From Ruegeria lacuscaerulensis ITI-1157 (GTDB lineage: Bacteria; Pseudomonadota; Alphaproteobacteria; Rhodobacterales; Rhodobacteraceae), in contig GG704596.1 in the NCBI GenBank assembly GCA_000161775.1, forward strand, positions 3,119,829 to 3,183,828: a stretch of DNA of 64,000 nucleotides, given 5' to 3'. Below, in pieces: positions 28,087-38,610 of this stretch. The notes beneath the pieces are model-generated. The model was not told the origin of the DNA. It worked only from the letters and a program-made list of their open reading frames with translations, and searched no databases. Both the position numbers and the translations under genes were made by a program. The stretch's first letter is position 1. Every line of letters begins with the position of its first letter.

Positions 28087-28577
28087 CTGTACGGCGCGTC
28101 CAGTTCCAGGTTGCGGGCGATCTCGGCTTCCCAGCGGTCGCCGTTCTCAAGCAGTTTCTGCTTGTCATAGAACAGCTCTTCGCGGGTTTCCGTGGCGAAT
28201 TCAAAATTCGGCCCCTCGACGATCGCATCGACCGGACAGGCCTCCTGGCAGAAGCCGCAATAGATGCATTTGGTCATGTCGATGTCATAGCGCGTGGTGC
28301 GGCGACTGCCGTCTTCGCGCGGTTCGGCGTCGATGGTGATGGCCTGGGCCGGGCAGATCGCCTCGCAAAGCTTGCAGGCGATGCAGCGTTCCTCGCCGTT
28401 GGGATACCGGCGCAGGGCGTGTTCGCCCCGGAACCGCGGCGACAGCGGGCCCTTTTCATGCGGATAGTTCACCGTGGCCTTGGGCGCGAAGAAATACTTC
28501 ATCCCGAGCTTGAAACCCTGCCAGAAGTCCTGCAGCAGGAAATACTTGGCGGCGCGGGTATAGTCGATCTGGGTCAT
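28083..28577 (-). CDS. nuoI: NADH-quinone oxidoreductase subunit I
   Basis: This 164-residue iron-sulfur subunit has two ferredoxin motifs, [12 protein letters not shown] and [12 protein letters not shown], that bind clusters N6a and N6b. The start [13 protein letters not shown] at 28577 is preceded by TAGGAGG. It lies two bases after nuoH. Confidence 0.96.
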   Translation of the reverse strand: MTQIDYTRAAKYFLLQDFWQGFKLGMKYFFAPKATVNYPHEKGPLSPRFRGEHALRRYPNGEERCIACKLCEAICPAQAITIDAEPREDGSRRTTRYDIDMTKCIYCGFCQEACPVDAIVEGPNFEFATETREELFYDKQKLLENGDRWEAEIARNLELDAPYR

Positions 28578-28579
28578 TG

Positions 28580-29617
28580 TCAGCCTCCTACGCTCCAGCG
28601 GGCAAACGCGCCCCAGAACCAATCGAATTTTGCCGCGAAGGACACGAAGACCACCCACACCAGGCTGAACGGCAGGAACACTTTCCAACCCAACCGCATC
28701 AGCTGGTCATAGCGGTAGCGGGGCGTGATCGCCTTGACCATCGCGAACAGGAAGAAGAAGAACGCCATCTTTGCGACCATCCACAGCACACCGTCCGGCA
28801 GGCCCGGGATCGGCGACAGCCAGCCGCCGAAGAACAGCAGCGACGTCAGCGCGCACATCAGGAAGATGGCGATGTATTCGCCCGCCATGAACAGCAGGAA
28901 GGGCGTGGCCGAGTATTCGACCTGATAACCGGCGACCAGTTCCGATTCCGCTTCGGGCAGGTCGAACGGCGGGCGGTTGGTCTCGGCCAGGGCCGAGATG
29001 AAGAACAGGAAGACCATCGGGAAATGCGGCAGCCAGTACCAGCTGAAGAACCCGAACGAGCCATCCTGCGCCCGCACGATGTCGCCAAAATTCATCGACC
29101 CGGTCGAAATGATCACCCCGATGATGATCAGGCCGATCGAAACCTCATAAGAAATCATCTGCGCGGCCGAGCGCAGTGAGCCCAGGAACGGGTATTTCGA
29201 GTTCGACGCCCAGCCCCCCATGATCACGCCGTAAACCTCAAGCGAGGACACGGCGAACACATAGAGGATGGCCACGTTGATGTCGGACAGCACCCAGCCG
29301 TCATTGAACGGAATAACCGCCCAGGCGATCATGGCCAGCACGAAGGACGTCAGAGGCGCCAGGATGAACACCGTCCGGTCGGCGCCGGCGGGGATCACCA
29401 CCTCTTTGACGACGTATTTCAACGCGTCCGCCACCGATTGCAGCAGGCCATACGCGCCCACGACGTTGGGGCCGCGACGCATCTGGACCGCCGCCCAGAT
29501 CTTGCGGTCGCCATAGACCAGGAACAGCAGCGAGATCATCACGAAGGCGACGACGGCCAGCACCTGTGCCAGTATGATCAGGGCTATTCCGCCCGGGGTG
29601 TCAAAGAATTCAGCCAT
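28580..29617 (-). CDS. nuoH: NADH-quinone oxidoreductase subunit H
   Basis: This 345-residue membrane subunit forms the quinone-binding chamber with NuoB and NuoD. It contains the conserved [26 protein letters not shown] and [18 protein letters not shown] segments. Its start overlaps the end of a small open frame that follows nuoG. Confidence 0.96.
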   Translation of the reverse strand: MAEFFDTPGGIALIILAQVLAVVAFVMISLLFLVYGDRKIWAAVQMRRGPNVVGAYGLLQSVADALKYVVKEVVIPAGADRTVFILAPLTSFVLAMIAWAVIPFNDGWVLSDINVAILYVFAVSSLEVYGVIMGGWASNSKYPFLGSLRSAAQMISYEVSIGLIIIGVIISTGSMNFGDIVRAQDGSFGFFSWYWLPHFPMVFLFFISALAETNRPPFDLPEAESELVAGYQVEYSATPFLLFMAGEYIAIFLMCALTSLLFFGGWLSPIPGLPDGVLWMVAKMAFFFFLFAMVKAITPRYRYDQLMRLGWKVFLPFSLVWVVFVSFAAKFDWFWGAFARWSVGG

Positions 29618-29858
29618 TGGTCCTCACACCGTGGGTATTCCGTTTGCCGCCGTTGCCACGAAGCCCGGCCTGACGACCTGAGACTCGCACCGTCCGCGGT
29701 TGGTTTGGCGTGTCGGTGTAAACAGCATCTGCCGCCCGTACGCCACCTTTTTTCTTCCGTTTCACCGGTCGGGCACACGACACGACCGCCGACCGGTTTC
29801 GCCGGGCAGCAGGCATCGGCACGCCGCCGTGCTGTCGTATGACCGCCGCCAGGCTCAT
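29610..29858 (-). CDS. Small basic open frame between nuoG and nuoH (uncertain)
   Basis: This 82-codon frame starts at an ATG overlapping the nuoG stop (ATGA, 29855-29858) and ends eight bases inside nuoH. It fills the only sizeable gap between core nuo genes. The product is very basic, with the Lys/Arg stretch PVKRKKKGG, and I recognise no domain. Coupling on both sides supports it, but its composition is unlike the neighbours and it could be chance. Confidence 0.35.
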   Translation of the reverse strand: MSLAAVIRQHGGVPMPAARRNRSAVVSCARPVKRKKKGGVRAADAVYTDTPNQPRTVRVSGRQAGLRGNGGKRNTHGVRTNG

Positions 29859-31840
29859 TCCGCCGCGATCTTCTGCTTGCCACGCGCTTTGGCCAACGCC
29901 GAGAGCTCGGCCATCAGCTGCGAGGCCCGCGCGATCGGGTTGGTCAGATAGAAATCCTTGATCACCGTGCGGAAACTCGCCTGCCCCAACGGCCCGGCCT
30001 CAATCGGTTGGACCTCGTTCTCGGGCACCTGATCGATCTGCGCCAGATGTGGCACCGCCTCGACCAGCGACGTGCGCAGCTGCGCCAGCGAGTCATAGGG
30101 CAGCGCCTGCCCCAGCTCGGCCGACAGCGCCCGCAGTATCGCCCAGTTCTCCTTGGCCTCGCCCGGGGCGAACCCGGCGCGCATCGCCAATTGCGGCCGG
30201 CCCTCGGTGTTCACGAACAGCGCGTTTTCCTCGGTATAGGCGGCGCCGGGCAGGATGATGTCGGCGCGGTGCGCACCACGGTCACCATGGCTGCCCTGAT
30301 AGATCACGAACGGGCCGTCATCGATCTCGATTTCATCGGCCCCAAGGTTGTAGATCACCTCGGCCCCGTCAATCGCGGCCTCGATCCCGCCCTCGGTGAC
30401 GGCTCCCACATCCATCGCTCCAACCCGCGCCGCAGCCGTGTGCAGCACGAACAGCCGGCCCGACAAGGCCTGGGCCGCAGCCAGAACGGCCAGGCCGTCG
30501 GCCTCGGACACGGCGCCCTGCCCGACGATCACGATGGCATCATTGCCTGCCTTTGCATTGGCCAGGGCCGCGCGGTCCTCACCCAGGTGATCATAGTCAT
30601 AGGTCAGATCCGCCGCAGGGCCGATCACCTTGACCGTCGCCCCGGCCAGCCACGCCTTGCGGATGCGCGCGTTCAACACCGGGGCCTCGTCGCGCGGGTT
30701 GGTGCCGATCAGTATGATCTCTTTCGCGGTGTCGATCTCTTCGATCGCCACGTTGCCGACATAGCCCGAACGGTTGCCGATAGGCAGGCGGGCATTGTCG
30801 GTTCGGCACTCGACCTTGCCACCCAGTCCTTCGATCATCTGCTTCAGGGCAAAGGCGGCCTCGACCGGAACCAAGTCGCCGACCAGGCCGGCGACGGACT
30901 TGCCCTTCATCGCGTCCGCTGCGGCCGCAAGCGCCTCGGTCCAGCTGGCCGGGCGCAAAAGACCGTTCTCGCGGATATAGGGCGTGTCCAGCCGCTGGCG
31001 GCGCAGCCCGTCCCAGACAAAGCGTGTCTTGTCGGAGATCCACTCTTCGTTCACGCCGTCATGGTTGCGTGGCAGAATCCGCATCACGACGCGGCCCTTG
31101 GTGTCGACCCGGATGTTCGATCCCAGGGCGTCCATCACGTCGATGGATTCGGTCTTGGTCAGCTCCCACGGGCGGGCGGTGAACGCATAGGGCTTCGACG
31201 TCAGCGCGCCCACCGGGCACAGGTCGATGATGTTGCCCTGAAGGTTCGAATCCAGCGTCTGGTTCAGATAGGTCGTGATCTCGGCGTCTTCGCCGCGTCC
31301 GGTCTGCCCCATCTGGTCCACCCCAGCCACCTCGGTGGTGAAGCGGACGCAGCGGGTGCAGCTGATGCAGCGGGTCATGGCGGTGCCCACCAGCGGCCCC
31401 AGATCCAGATCGTCCACCGCGCGCTTGGCTTCGCGGAACCGGCTGGCCGAGATGCCGTAGGCCATCGCCTGATCCTGCAGGTCGCATTCACCGCCCTGGT
31501 CGCAGATCGGGCAATCCAGCGGGTGGTTGATCAGCAGAAACTCCATCACGCCTTCGCGGGCCTTCTTGACCATGGGCGAGTTGGTCTTGACCACCGGCGG
31601 CTGGCCTTCCGGCCCCGGGCGCAGGTCGCGCACCTGCATGGCGCACGAAGCGGCGGGCTTGGGCGGGCCGCCCACGACCTCGACAAGGCACATGCGGCAG
31701 TTGCCCGCGATCGACAGACGCTCGTGATAGCAGAAACGCGGCACTTCGATCCCGGCCTGTTCACAGGCCTGGATCAGGGTCATGGCACCATCGACTTCGA
31801 TTTCCTTGTCGTCGATCACGATCTTGCGGAGGTCAGACAT
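29855..31840 (-). CDS. nuoG: NADH-quinone oxidoreductase subunit G
   Basis: The 661-residue iron-sulfur subunit has the [2Fe-2S] ligands C37, C48, C51 and C66, then the [17 protein letters not shown] and [11 protein letters not shown] cluster regions and [12 protein letters not shown], followed by a molybdopterin-oxidoreductase-like domain without cofactor. Size is normal for alphaproteobacteria. It lies three bases after the DUF5333 gene. Confidence 0.96.
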   Translation of the reverse strand: MSDLRKIVIDDKEIEVDGAMTLIQACEQAGIEVPRFCYHERLSIAGNCRMCLVEVVGGPPKPAASCAMQVRDLRPGPEGQPPVVKTNSPMVKKAREGVMEFLLINHPLDCPICDQGGECDLQDQAMAYGISASRFREAKRAVDDLDLGPLVGTAMTRCISCTRCVRFTTEVAGVDQMGQTGRGEDAEITTYLNQTLDSNLQGNIIDLCPVGALTSKPYAFTARPWELTKTESIDVMDALGSNIRVDTKGRVVMRILPRNHDGVNEEWISDKTRFVWDGLRRQRLDTPYIRENGLLRPASWTEALAAAADAMKGKSVAGLVGDLVPVEAAFALKQMIEGLGGKVECRTDNARLPIGNRSGYVGNVAIEEIDTAKEIILIGTNPRDEAPVLNARIRKAWLAGATVKVIGPAADLTYDYDHLGEDRAALANAKAGNDAIVIVGQGAVSEADGLAVLAAAQALSGRLFVLHTAAARVGAMDVGAVTEGGIEAAIDGAEVIYNLGADEIEIDDGPFVIYQGSHGDRGAHRADIILPGAAYTEENALFVNTEGRPQLAMRAGFAPGEAKENWAILRALSAELGQALPYDSLAQLRTSLVEAVPHLAQIDQVPENEVQPIEAGPLGQASFRTVIKDFYLTNPIARASQLMAELSALAKARGKQKIAAE

Positions 31841-31843
31841 GGT

Positions 31844-32248
31844 CTAGTTCGCCCTCAAATACACGCCAATGGCGCTGTTTCTTTCGATTTCCCTGCGCCC
31901 CAGCGCACAGAAAGTTTCGGTGTCGTCATAGCTGACGCCGTTCTGGGCCAGATACGCCTCGCCCTTGGCGCGCATCCGCGCCTTCTCGGCATCCGAATCC
32001 ACATAGGCCCGGATCTCGGCATCCGAATATCCCAACTGGTTCGCCTTGGACCGCAGCCCCCACATCACCCCGATCGCCTTCAAACGCCGCCCGCTGATCG
32101 ACGGGCAGTATTCCGAAATCTCGTTCGCGATGGCGATGTAATAAAGCGAGTCGTCAATCTCCTTGACTTCGCGCAAGGGCGGCTTGGCCCCGGCCACGGC
32201 AGGCAGCGCGACGATGCAGGCAACGGCTGCAAGTTTCACGGCTTTCAT
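31844..32248 (-). CDS. DUF5333 family secreted protein
   Basis: The 134-residue protein has a signal peptide (MKAVKLAAVACIVALPAVAG) and two cysteines (EYCPSIS, TFCALG) that may form a disulfide in the periplasm. The pattern fits DUF5333, a Rhodobacterales family found in the nuo operon. The start at 32248 follows AAGGATATG-like spacing. Role in complex I is unknown. Confidence 0.75.
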   Translation of the reverse strand: MKAVKLAAVACIVALPAVAGAKPPLREVKEIDDSLYYIAIANEISEYCPSISGRRLKAIGVMWGLRSKANQLGYSDAEIRAYVDSDAEKARMRAKGEAYLAQNGVSYDDTETFCALGRREIERNSAIGVYLRAN

Positions 32249-32346
32249 GACATATCCTTTCGTCTTGGGTTCCCCAAGACGACGTACCCCCCGGCCGCTA
32301 TGCAATAACGCGCGGCCCTTGCCAGCATGATATGACATGGCACCGG

Positions 32347-32724
32347 TCATGGTCGTTGACACTTCCCGGCAAAGGTCAGGCTGTCATTGTCTATCCGCAG
32401 GGTCTGCGGCTCGGTCTCAGGTCCGACCTTCCACGCGATGCGCGACGAGCCAAAATTCTGGATACAGAATCGCGTGGCCTCATAGCGCCCCGCCTCGCGC
32501 GCGCCATCCAGCGAAGCCGACACGCCCTTGACGGTCACCGTGAAATCGGCCGGCGACCTTTTCTTGTCGACCACCTTCGCCTTGGCGCGAAACGCTTGCC
32601 CGTCGAACAGCACGCGATCCTCGGCATTGCCGCTGCAGGCCGCCAGAACCGTCAGAACCGCCAAAACGCCGGCCATCGGCGCGACGGCCCGGCCACGGGC
32701 AAAAAATGGGTTGGGCCTTGCCAT
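32347..32724 (-). CDS. Small lipoprotein of unknown function
   Basis: The 125-residue product has a hydrophobic N-terminus ending in the lipobox VLAAC at residues 26-30, and a beta-rich domain with two more Cys (RFCIQNFG, GKCQ). Its ATG overlaps the stop of the MAPEG gene by one base. It lies inside the nuo operon, between nuoF and nuoG. I do not recognise a family. Confidence 0.75.
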   Translation of the reverse strand: MARPNPFFARGRAVAPMAGVLAVLTVLAACSGNAEDRVLFDGQAFRAKAKVVDKKRSPADFTVTVKGVSASLDGAREAGRYEATRFCIQNFGSSRIAWKVGPETEPQTLRIDNDSLTFAGKCQRP

Positions 32725-33140
32725 CAGAACGCCGCCACCAAAGCCATGACGCCAAGCACGGCCATGCACGCCCAGGCCACAACATACAGAACGCTTCGCA
32801 GACCGCTGTGCGGCTTGCCGATTCCACGGATGTGAACCACCAGCATCGCCAGGCGTGCCAACAGCGCGATCGAAGCCAGCCAGTTCACCCAAAACGGGCT
32901 GGCCCCCAGCAGCATCGCCGCCAAGGTCACAGCCAGGAAGGCGGGCAGGGTCTCGGCTCCGTTCAGGTAAGCACGGTTCAGGCGATAGGCCTTGTCGGCA
33001 TAGTCCTGTGCCGGTGTCGCGCCGGGCGCCAGCCCCTTGCCCTGCTTGGCCAGCGCCGAGAACGGCGCCAGCAGCAGGACCACCAGCGTAAAGATCACCA
33101 GCGCGGCGATCGCATGCGAATATTCGGCATATGCGTCCAT
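32724..33140 (-). CDS. MAPEG family membrane protein
   Basis: The 138-residue protein has four hydrophobic helices and the motif RLNRAYLNGAETLPAFL, close to the MAPEG signature (RAxRAHxNxxE-FP). MAPEG proteins include glutathione-dependent enzymes, but bacterial members are mostly uncharacterised. It is placed between nuoF and nuoG, five bases after nuoF. Confidence 0.82.
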   Translation of the reverse strand: MDAYAEYSHAIAALVIFTLVVLLLAPFSALAKQGKGLAPGATPAQDYADKAYRLNRAYLNGAETLPAFLAVTLAAMLLGASPFWVNWLASIALLARLAMLVVHIRGIGKPHSGLRSVLYVVAWACMAVLGVMALVAAF

Positions 33141-33145
33141 AGGAT

Positions 33146-34444
33146 CTACTCCGCTGCCATCGCACCCAAACGGCCCGATTTGCGGGCCTTGATGCGGTCT
33201 TCGATTTCTTCACGGAAGTTGCGGATCAGGCCCTGGATCGGCCAAGCCGCCGCGTCGCCGAGCGCACAGATCGTGTGGCCTTCGACCTGCTTGGTCACCT
33301 CGAACAGCATGTCGATCTCTTCCAGTTCGGCCTCGCCGCGCACAAGGCGATCCATCACGCGCATCATCCAGCCCGTACCTTCGCGGCACGGCGTGCACTG
33401 GCCGCAGCTTTCGTGCTTGTAGAATTTCGACAGGCGCCAGATCGCCTTGATGATGTCGGTGGACTTGTCCATCACGATTACCGCCGCCGTTCCAAGCCCC
33501 GAGCCCAGATCGTTGCGCAGATAATCGAAATCCATGATCGCATCGCGCATGTTCTCGCCGCGCACGCAAGGCACGGACGAGCCACCGGGGATCACGGCCA
33601 ACAAGTTGTCCCACCCGCCTCGGATGCCGCCGCAATGAGTCTCGATCAGTTCCTCGAAGCTGATCGACATCGCCTCTTCGACGACGCAGGGGTTGTTGAC
33701 GTGACCCGAGATCGCAAACAGCTTGGTGCCCGCGTTGTTCTGGCGGCCGAAACCGGCGAACCAGTCGGCACCGCGGCGCAGGATCGTGGGCACGACGGCG
33801 ATGGATTCCACGTTGTTCACCGTGGTCGGGCAGCCATACAAACCCGCCCCCGCCGGGAACGGCGGTTTCATGCGCGGCATGCCCTTCTTGCCTTCCAGGC
33901 TTTCCAGCAGCGCGGTTTCCTCGCCGCAGATATAGGCCCCGGCGCCGTGATGCAGGAACAGGTCGAAATCCCAGCCCGAACCGGCGGCGTTCTTGCCCAG
34001 CAGACCGGCGTCATAAGCCTCGTCAATGGCGGCCTGCAGCGCCTCGCGCTCGCGGATATATTCGCCGCGGATGTAGATGTAGCAGGTATGCGCGTTCATC
34101 GCGAAAGACGCGATCAGGCAGCCTTCGATCAGCGTGTGCGGATCGTGACGCATGATCTCACGGTCCTTGCAGGTGCCGGGTTCGGATTCGTCTGCGTTCA
34201 CCACCAGATAGGACGGACGGCCATCGCTTTCCTTCGGCATGAACGACCATTTCAGACCGGTCGGAAAGCCCGCACCGCCACGCCCGCGCAGCCCCGAATC
34301 CTTCATCGTCTGGATGATCCAGTCGCGCCCCTTGGCGATCAGGTCAGCGGTGCCGTCCCAATGCCCGCGGGCCTGGGCGCCCTTCAGCGTGCGCTCGTGC
34401 ATCCCGTAGATGTTGGTAAAGATCCGGTCCTGATCCTTCAGCAT
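33146..34444 (-). CDS. nuoF: NADH-quinone oxidoreductase subunit F
   Basis: The 432-residue subunit binds NADH and FMN and carries cluster N3. It has [13 protein letters not shown] (residues 54-66), [15 protein letters not shown] and the cluster motif [16 protein letters not shown]. It follows the DUF5337 gene by six bases. Confidence 0.97.
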   Translation of the reverse strand: MLKDQDRIFTNIYGMHERTLKGAQARGHWDGTADLIAKGRDWIIQTMKDSGLRGRGGAGFPTGLKWSFMPKESDGRPSYLVVNADESEPGTCKDREIMRHDPHTLIEGCLIASFAMNAHTCYIYIRGEYIREREALQAAIDEAYDAGLLGKNAAGSGWDFDLFLHHGAGAYICGEETALLESLEGKKGMPRMKPPFPAGAGLYGCPTTVNNVESIAVVPTILRRGADWFAGFGRQNNAGTKLFAISGHVNNPCVVEEAMSISFEELIETHCGGIRGGWDNLLAVIPGGSSVPCVRGENMRDAIMDFDYLRNDLGSGLGTAAVIVMDKSTDIIKAIWRLSKFYKHESCGQCTPCREGTGWMMRVMDRLVRGEAELEEIDMLFEVTKQVEGHTICALGDAAAWPIQGLIRNFREEIEDRIKARKSGRLGAMAAE

Positions 34445-34450
34445 CGCGTG

Positions 34451-34678
34451 TTACCTTTGGCTGTCCTGACGCATGCGCCAGAGTTGAAAAATGTTGACGC
34501 CCGCATAGATGAAGGCCGCGATCGCGGCGAAATCAAACAGCAGCGCATAGCGTCCCGGCAGTTCCAGCGCCGGGCCGATGAACAGGGTCATGCCAAGCCA
34601 GATCACCATGGTCACCGCGATGACCACGCCGATCTGTCGGCCCTTGCGGGCGATGGCCTGTTCCTTGTCCTTGTCCAT
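34451..34678 (-). CDS. DUF5337 family small membrane protein
   Basis: The 75-residue protein has a basic N-terminus and two membrane helices (about 18-38 and 45-65). It resembles DUF5337, a Rhodobacterales family found between nuoE and nuoF. I chose the ATG at 34678 rather than a GTG one codon upstream. Function unknown; possibly an accessory membrane factor of complex I. Confidence 0.75.
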   Translation of the reverse strand: MDKDKEQAIARKGRQIGVVIAVTMVIWLGMTLFIGPALELPGRYALLFDFAAIAAFIYAGVNIFQLWRMRQDSQR

Positions 34679-34710
34679 CACACTCCGATACCCGTGTGGG
34701 GCACCGTCTC

Positions 34711-35859
34711 TCAGTCTTCGTAGGTGCCTTCTTTCTTGGCACGTTTGGCAAATTCGGTTTCCTCGCCAGCCGCCAGCTTGGCCGCCTGTTCAATCCAGCC
34801 GTCGCGTTCGATCCGGCCTTTGAATTTCAACCGGGCGTCGACCCAGGCCACCTGTTCAGGCGTCCAGGCCGCGATCTGGTCGAAGTGGTAGAACCCGAGC
34901 TCGTTCAGCGTCTGCTCGAGCTTCGGCCCTACGCCTTTCAACAGCTTCAGATCGTCGGGCTTGCCGCCACGCGGACCAGTCAGCGTTTCGGGCTGGGTTT
35001 CAGACGTTGCGGGCTTGGCTGCGGCGCCCTCGGGCGAAGACGGCTCGGCCTTGTCGGATTTCTTGGGCGCGGCCTGACGGGCAGCAGGCTTGCCCGGTTC
35101 GGGCGCCTTGGGCGGCTTGGGCGCGGCTTTCGCACCGGCGGCCTTGCCGTCCTTTCCCAGCCAGGGCGTCAGGATCGGAACCTCGGTGCCATCGATGCGC
35201 TTGACCGTGTCACCCAGATCGGTGGCCAGCTGAACACTTGCATTGTACTTGGCCTTGCCGGGCTCGTACTCTTTCAAGCTGGTCAAGCCGCCCTTGGGTT
35301 CGGCGGCATAGCGCCCGTTCTGCGGCCCGGGAACCGGAACCTTGCCGGAAGCCAGATCATCGATGATGCGGGCAAAGCTCTCGGCGGTCAGGTCTTCGTA
35401 GTAGTCCTTGCCGATCTGCGCCATCGGCGCGTTCGAGCAAGACCCCAGGCATTCGACCTCTTCCCAGCTCAGCTTGCCGTCCGCCGACAGCTGGTGCGGC
35501 TTGGGCGCGATCTTTTCGCGGCAGACCGCGATCAGATCCTCGGCCCCGCAAATCATGCAGGACGTGGTGCCGCAAACCTGAATATGCGCAACGGAACCAA
35601 CCGGTTGCAGCTGAAACATGAAGTAGAAGGATGCGACTTCGAGCACCCGGATATAGGCCATGCCCAGCATGTCGGCCACATATTCGATGGCCGGGCGACT
35701 CAGCCAGCCCTCCTGCTCCTGCGCGCGCCACAGCAGCGGGATGACCGCGCTGGCCTGACGGCCCTCGGGGTACTTGGTGATCTGCGCCTTGGCCCAGTCC
35801 AGGTTGGCGGGCGTGAAGGCAAAGCTTTCGGGTTGTTCAGGGTGCAGACGGCGGAGCAT
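34711..35859 (-). CDS. nuoE: NADH-quinone oxidoreductase subunit E with long C-terminal extension
   Basis: The N-terminal ~165 residues are a normal thioredoxin-fold subunit with [2Fe-2S] ligands C96, C101, C137 and C141. The family is usually 160-240 residues, but this protein has 382. Residues about 225-300 form an Ala/Pro/Lys-rich linker, and the last ~80 contain a helix-hairpin-helix-like segment ([18 protein letters not shown]). Such extensions occur in Rhodobacterales NuoE, and their role is unknown. The start overlaps the nuoD stop by one base. Confidence 0.95.
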   Translation of the reverse strand: MLRRLHPEQPESFAFTPANLDWAKAQITKYPEGRQASAVIPLLWRAQEQEGWLSRPAIEYVADMLGMAYIRVLEVASFYFMFQLQPVGSVAHIQVCGTTSCMICGAEDLIAVCREKIAPKPHQLSADGKLSWEEVECLGSCSNAPMAQIGKDYYEDLTAESFARIIDDLASGKVPVPGPQNGRYAAEPKGGLTSLKEYEPGKAKYNASVQLATDLGDTVKRIDGTEVPILTPWLGKDGKAAGAKAAPKPPKAPEPGKPAARQAAPKKSDKAEPSSPEGAAAKPATSETQPETLTGPRGGKPDDLKLLKGVGPKLEQTLNELGFYHFDQIAAWTPEQVAWVDARLKFKGRIERDGWIEQAAKLAAGEETEFAKRAKKEGTYED

Positions 35860-37074
35860 TAGCGGTCAATCTCTCCAAATACGACATCCATGGTGCCGAT
35901 GATGGCTGCGACGTCGGCCAGCTGGTGGCCCTTGGCAACGTGGTCCATGGCTTGCAGGTGCAGATAGCCCGGCGCGCGCAGCTTGGCGCGGTACGGCTTG
36001 TTGGTGCCGTCGGCAACCAGATAGACGCCGAACTCGCCCTTGGGCGCTTCGACGGCGGCATAGACTTCGCCTGCCGGAACGTGGAAGCCTTCGGTGTACA
36101 GCTTGAAGTGATGGATCAGGCTCTCCATCGAGGTCTTCATGTCCGACCGTTTCGGCGGGGTGATCTTGCCGCGGGCCAGAACGTCACCGGGGCAATCGCG
36201 CAGCTTGGCGATGGCCTGACGGATGATCGAGACCGACTGGCGCATCTCTTCCATGCGGACGAGATAGCGGTCATAGCAGTCACCGTTCTTGCCGACGGGG
36301 ATCTGGAACTCGAATTCGTCGTAACATTCGTAGGGTTGCGCGCGGCGCAGGTCCCAGGCCAGGCCAGACCCGCGCACCATCACGCCCGAGAAGCCGAATT
36401 GCTGGATATCCTCCTCGGTCACAACGCCGATGTCGCAGTTTCGCTGCTTGAAGATGCGGTTTTCGGTCAGCAGACCGTCGATATCATCCAGAACGGCGGG
36501 GAAAGAATGGCTCCAGGCCTCGATGTCGTCCAGCAGTTCAGGCGGCAGGTCCTGATGCACACCGCCGGGGCGGAAATAGGCCGCGTGCAGGCGCGCCCCG
36601 CAGGCACGCTCATAGAACACCATCAGCTTTTCCCGCTCTTCAAAACCCCACAGCGGCGGGGTCAGCGCGCCCACGTCCATCGCTTGGGTCGTCACGTTCA
36701 GCAGGTGGTTCAGGATGCGCCCGATTTCCGAGTACAGAACCCGGATCAGCGAGGCGCGGCGCGGCACCTCGACGCCTGTCAGCTTTTCGATGGCCAGGCA
36801 CCAGGCATGTTCCTGGTTCATCGGCGCCACGTAATCCAGACGGTCGAAATACGGCAGGTTCTGCAGATAGGTCCGGCTTTCCATCAGCTTTTCGGTGCCA
36901 CGGTGAAGCAGGCCGATATGCGGGTCGCACCGTTCGACGATCTCGCCGTCCAGTTCCAGCACAAGCGCAGAACCCCATGAGCCGCAGGTGTTGCGGGCCG
37001 AAGTTGATGTTGAAGTTGCGGATCTTCTGCTCGCCCGTCAGAGCGTCTTCGAAGCCCTTGCCGCCATCCATCAT
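35859..37074 (-). CDS. nuoD: NADH-quinone oxidoreductase subunit D, with two apparent one-base deletions near the start
   Basis: From the codon for [21 protein letters not shown] onward the gene is intact and typical of the 49-kDa quinone-binding subunit. The N-terminus lies in another frame: [20 protein letters not shown], then [10 protein letters not shown]. The expected [10 protein letters not shown] between them can be read only if one G:C pair is restored at the G pair 36987-36988 and another at 36965, about 22 bases apart. With both, the product is about 405 residues, a normal length. GGAGAG precedes the ATG at 37074. As nuoD is required for complex I, a base-level error is more likely than a true mutation. 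Confidence 0.9.
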
Positions 37075-37146
37075 CCTGTCTCTCCTGTCCGGGTCCACCC
37101 CGGCTTGTCCATTCGTCCCGAGCGATCCGCCCGGAAACCGGAAACG

Positions 37147-37284
37147 TCAGCGACGCCCCCGCGTGTTTTTCCTGGCCTCGGCCCGAACCCGGACCTTTTC
37201 GGCCTCGACCGCCTTGGCCGCCGCCCCCGCCAGAAGGATCCCCAGCGCACCCAGCGCGATCAGTTCCCCCAGCAGTGCGACCAT
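37147..37284 (-). CDS. Very small protein between nuoC and nuoD (45 residues)
   Basis: The product starts MVALLGELIALGALGILLAG, with one hydrophobic helix, then a charged alanine/arginine-rich helix (EAEKVRVRAEARK) ending in RGRR. It begins one base after the stop of the 57-residue gene. Both arrangement and amino-acid pattern (one membrane anchor plus basic cytosolic tail) suggest a real small membrane protein. No family recognised. Confidence 0.6.
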   Translation of the reverse strand: MVALLGELIALGALGILLAGAAAKAVEAEKVRVRAEARKNTRGRR

Positions 37285-37285
37285 G

Positions 37286-37459
37286 TCAGCGACGCTCCAT
37301 CTCTTGCAGCTTCAGCCCGACCCACCACAACAAGGCGATCGTGCCGAACGGAACCAGACACAGCAGGCACCAGTACTTGTTGATCCCGAAGAACGGCAGG
37401 ATCTTGACCATCGGGATGATGGTCAGCGCCGAAAGGATCAACCACCAGATGCCGCCCAT
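37286..37459 (-). CDS. Small membrane protein between nuoC and nuoD (57 residues)
   Basis: The product reads [20 protein letters not shown] in its first helix, then a short loop with NKYWCLLCLVPFG and a second helix, ending LQEMERR. Two membrane helices and a CxxC are visible. Its ATG overlaps the nuoC stop by one base (TGATG), so it is translated with nuoC. Strong coding appearance in a 384-base gap that would otherwise be unexplained. The family is unknown to me. Confidence 0.7.
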   Translation of the reverse strand: MGGIWWLILSALTIIPMVKILPFFGINKYWCLLCLVPFGTIALLWWVGLKLQEMERR

Positions 37460-38064
37460 CACTCCGTCTCCTTTTTCTCATCCCCCGGCAGGATATAGTT
37501 CGCACCCTCCCACGGGCTCATGAAATCGAACTGGCGGTATTCCTGCACCAGGCTGACCGGCTCGTAGACCACGCGTTTCTGCGCCTCGTCATAGCGGACC
37601 TCGGTGTAGCCCGTCGTCGGGAAATCCTTGCGCAGCGGATATCCCCGGAACCCATAGTCGGTGAGGATGCGTCGCAGGTCCGGGTGGCCCGAGAACAGGA
37701 TGCCGAACATGTCGAACACTTCACGCTCGAACCAGTTGGCCGAGGGATGAACATCCACGATCGACGGAACCATGTCTTCTTCGCGCACCGAAATCCGGAT
37801 TCTGATGCGCTGATTCTGGTACATCGAGAGGAAGTGATAGACCACGTCGAACCGCTTGGCGCGCTCGGGATAGTCCACGGCGGTGATGTCGACGAGGGTC
37901 GAGAATTTGCAGTTCTGGTCGGTCTTCAGAAACTCGACGAACTCCACCAGGTTCGACGGGGACACCTCGACGGTCAGTTCCCCGTGGGCCACCGCCCAGG
38001 ACAGGACGCAATCCGGGCGCTTGAGTTCGATATGCGCGCCGAGTTCCTTGAGTGCTTCGCTCAT
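37459..38064 (-). CDS. nuoC: NADH-quinone oxidoreductase subunit C
   Basis: The 201-residue peripheral-arm subunit ends with the family signature in [20 protein letters not shown] and GYPLRKDFP. It lies 12 bases after nuoB and overlaps the small membrane gene. Confidence 0.96.
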   Translation of the reverse strand: MSEALKELGAHIELKRPDCVLSWAVAHGELTVEVSPSNLVEFVEFLKTDQNCKFSTLVDITAVDYPERAKRFDVVYHFLSMYQNQRIRIRISVREEDMVPSIVDVHPSANWFEREVFDMFGILFSGHPDLRRILTDYGFRGYPLRKDFPTTGYTEVRYDEAQKRVVYEPVSLVQEYRQFDFMSPWEGANYILPGDEKKETE

Positions 38065-38076
38065 CTCGGTCCCTCC

Positions 38077-38610
38077 TCAGCGGACGATGGTGCCGGTGCG
38101 GCGAATCTTGCGCTGCAGCTGCAGCAGGCCATACAGCAGTGCCTCGGCGGTCGGCGGGCAGCCGGGAACGTAGATGTCCACCGGAACGATCCTGTCGCAG
38201 CCACGCACGACGGAATAGGAGTAGTGGTAATACCCGCCACCATTCGCGCAGGAGCCCATCGAGATAACATAGCGCGGCTCGGGCATCTGGTCATAAACCT
38301 TGCGCAGCGCCGGCGCCATCTTGTTGGTCAGCGTGCCGGCCACGATCATCACGTCCGACTGGCGCGGGGATGCGCGCGGCGCGATGCCGAACCGTTCGGC
38401 GTCGTAGCGCGGCATCGAGGTATGCATCATCTCGACCGCACAGCAGGCCAGACCAAAGGTCATCCAGTGCAGCGACCCGGTGCGCGCCCAGTTGATGATG
38501 TCCTCGGTCGAGGTCAGCAGGAACCCTTTGTCCTGCAGCTCGGCGTTCAGGGCCTGGGTGGCGACTTCCTTGTCGACGCCCGCGGTGTTTGCACCCGTCA
38601 TCACTCCCAT
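38077..38610 (-). CDS. nuoB: NADH-quinone oxidoreductase subunit B
   Basis: The 177-residue subunit binds cluster N2, with the tandem cysteines in [11 protein letters not shown], then [20 protein letters not shown] and [16 protein letters not shown] chose ATG 38610, preceded by AAGGGGG; an alternative ATG at 38601 overlaps the nuoA stop. Confidence 0.96.
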   Translation of the reverse strand: MGVMTGANTAGVDKEVATQALNAELQDKGFLLTSTEDIINWARTGSLHWMTFGLACCAVEMMHTSMPRYDAERFGIAPRASPRQSDVMIVAGTLTNKMAPALRKVYDQMPEPRYVISMGSCANGGGYYHYSYSVVRGCDRIVPVDIYVPGCPPTAEALLYGLLQLQRKIRRTGTIVR

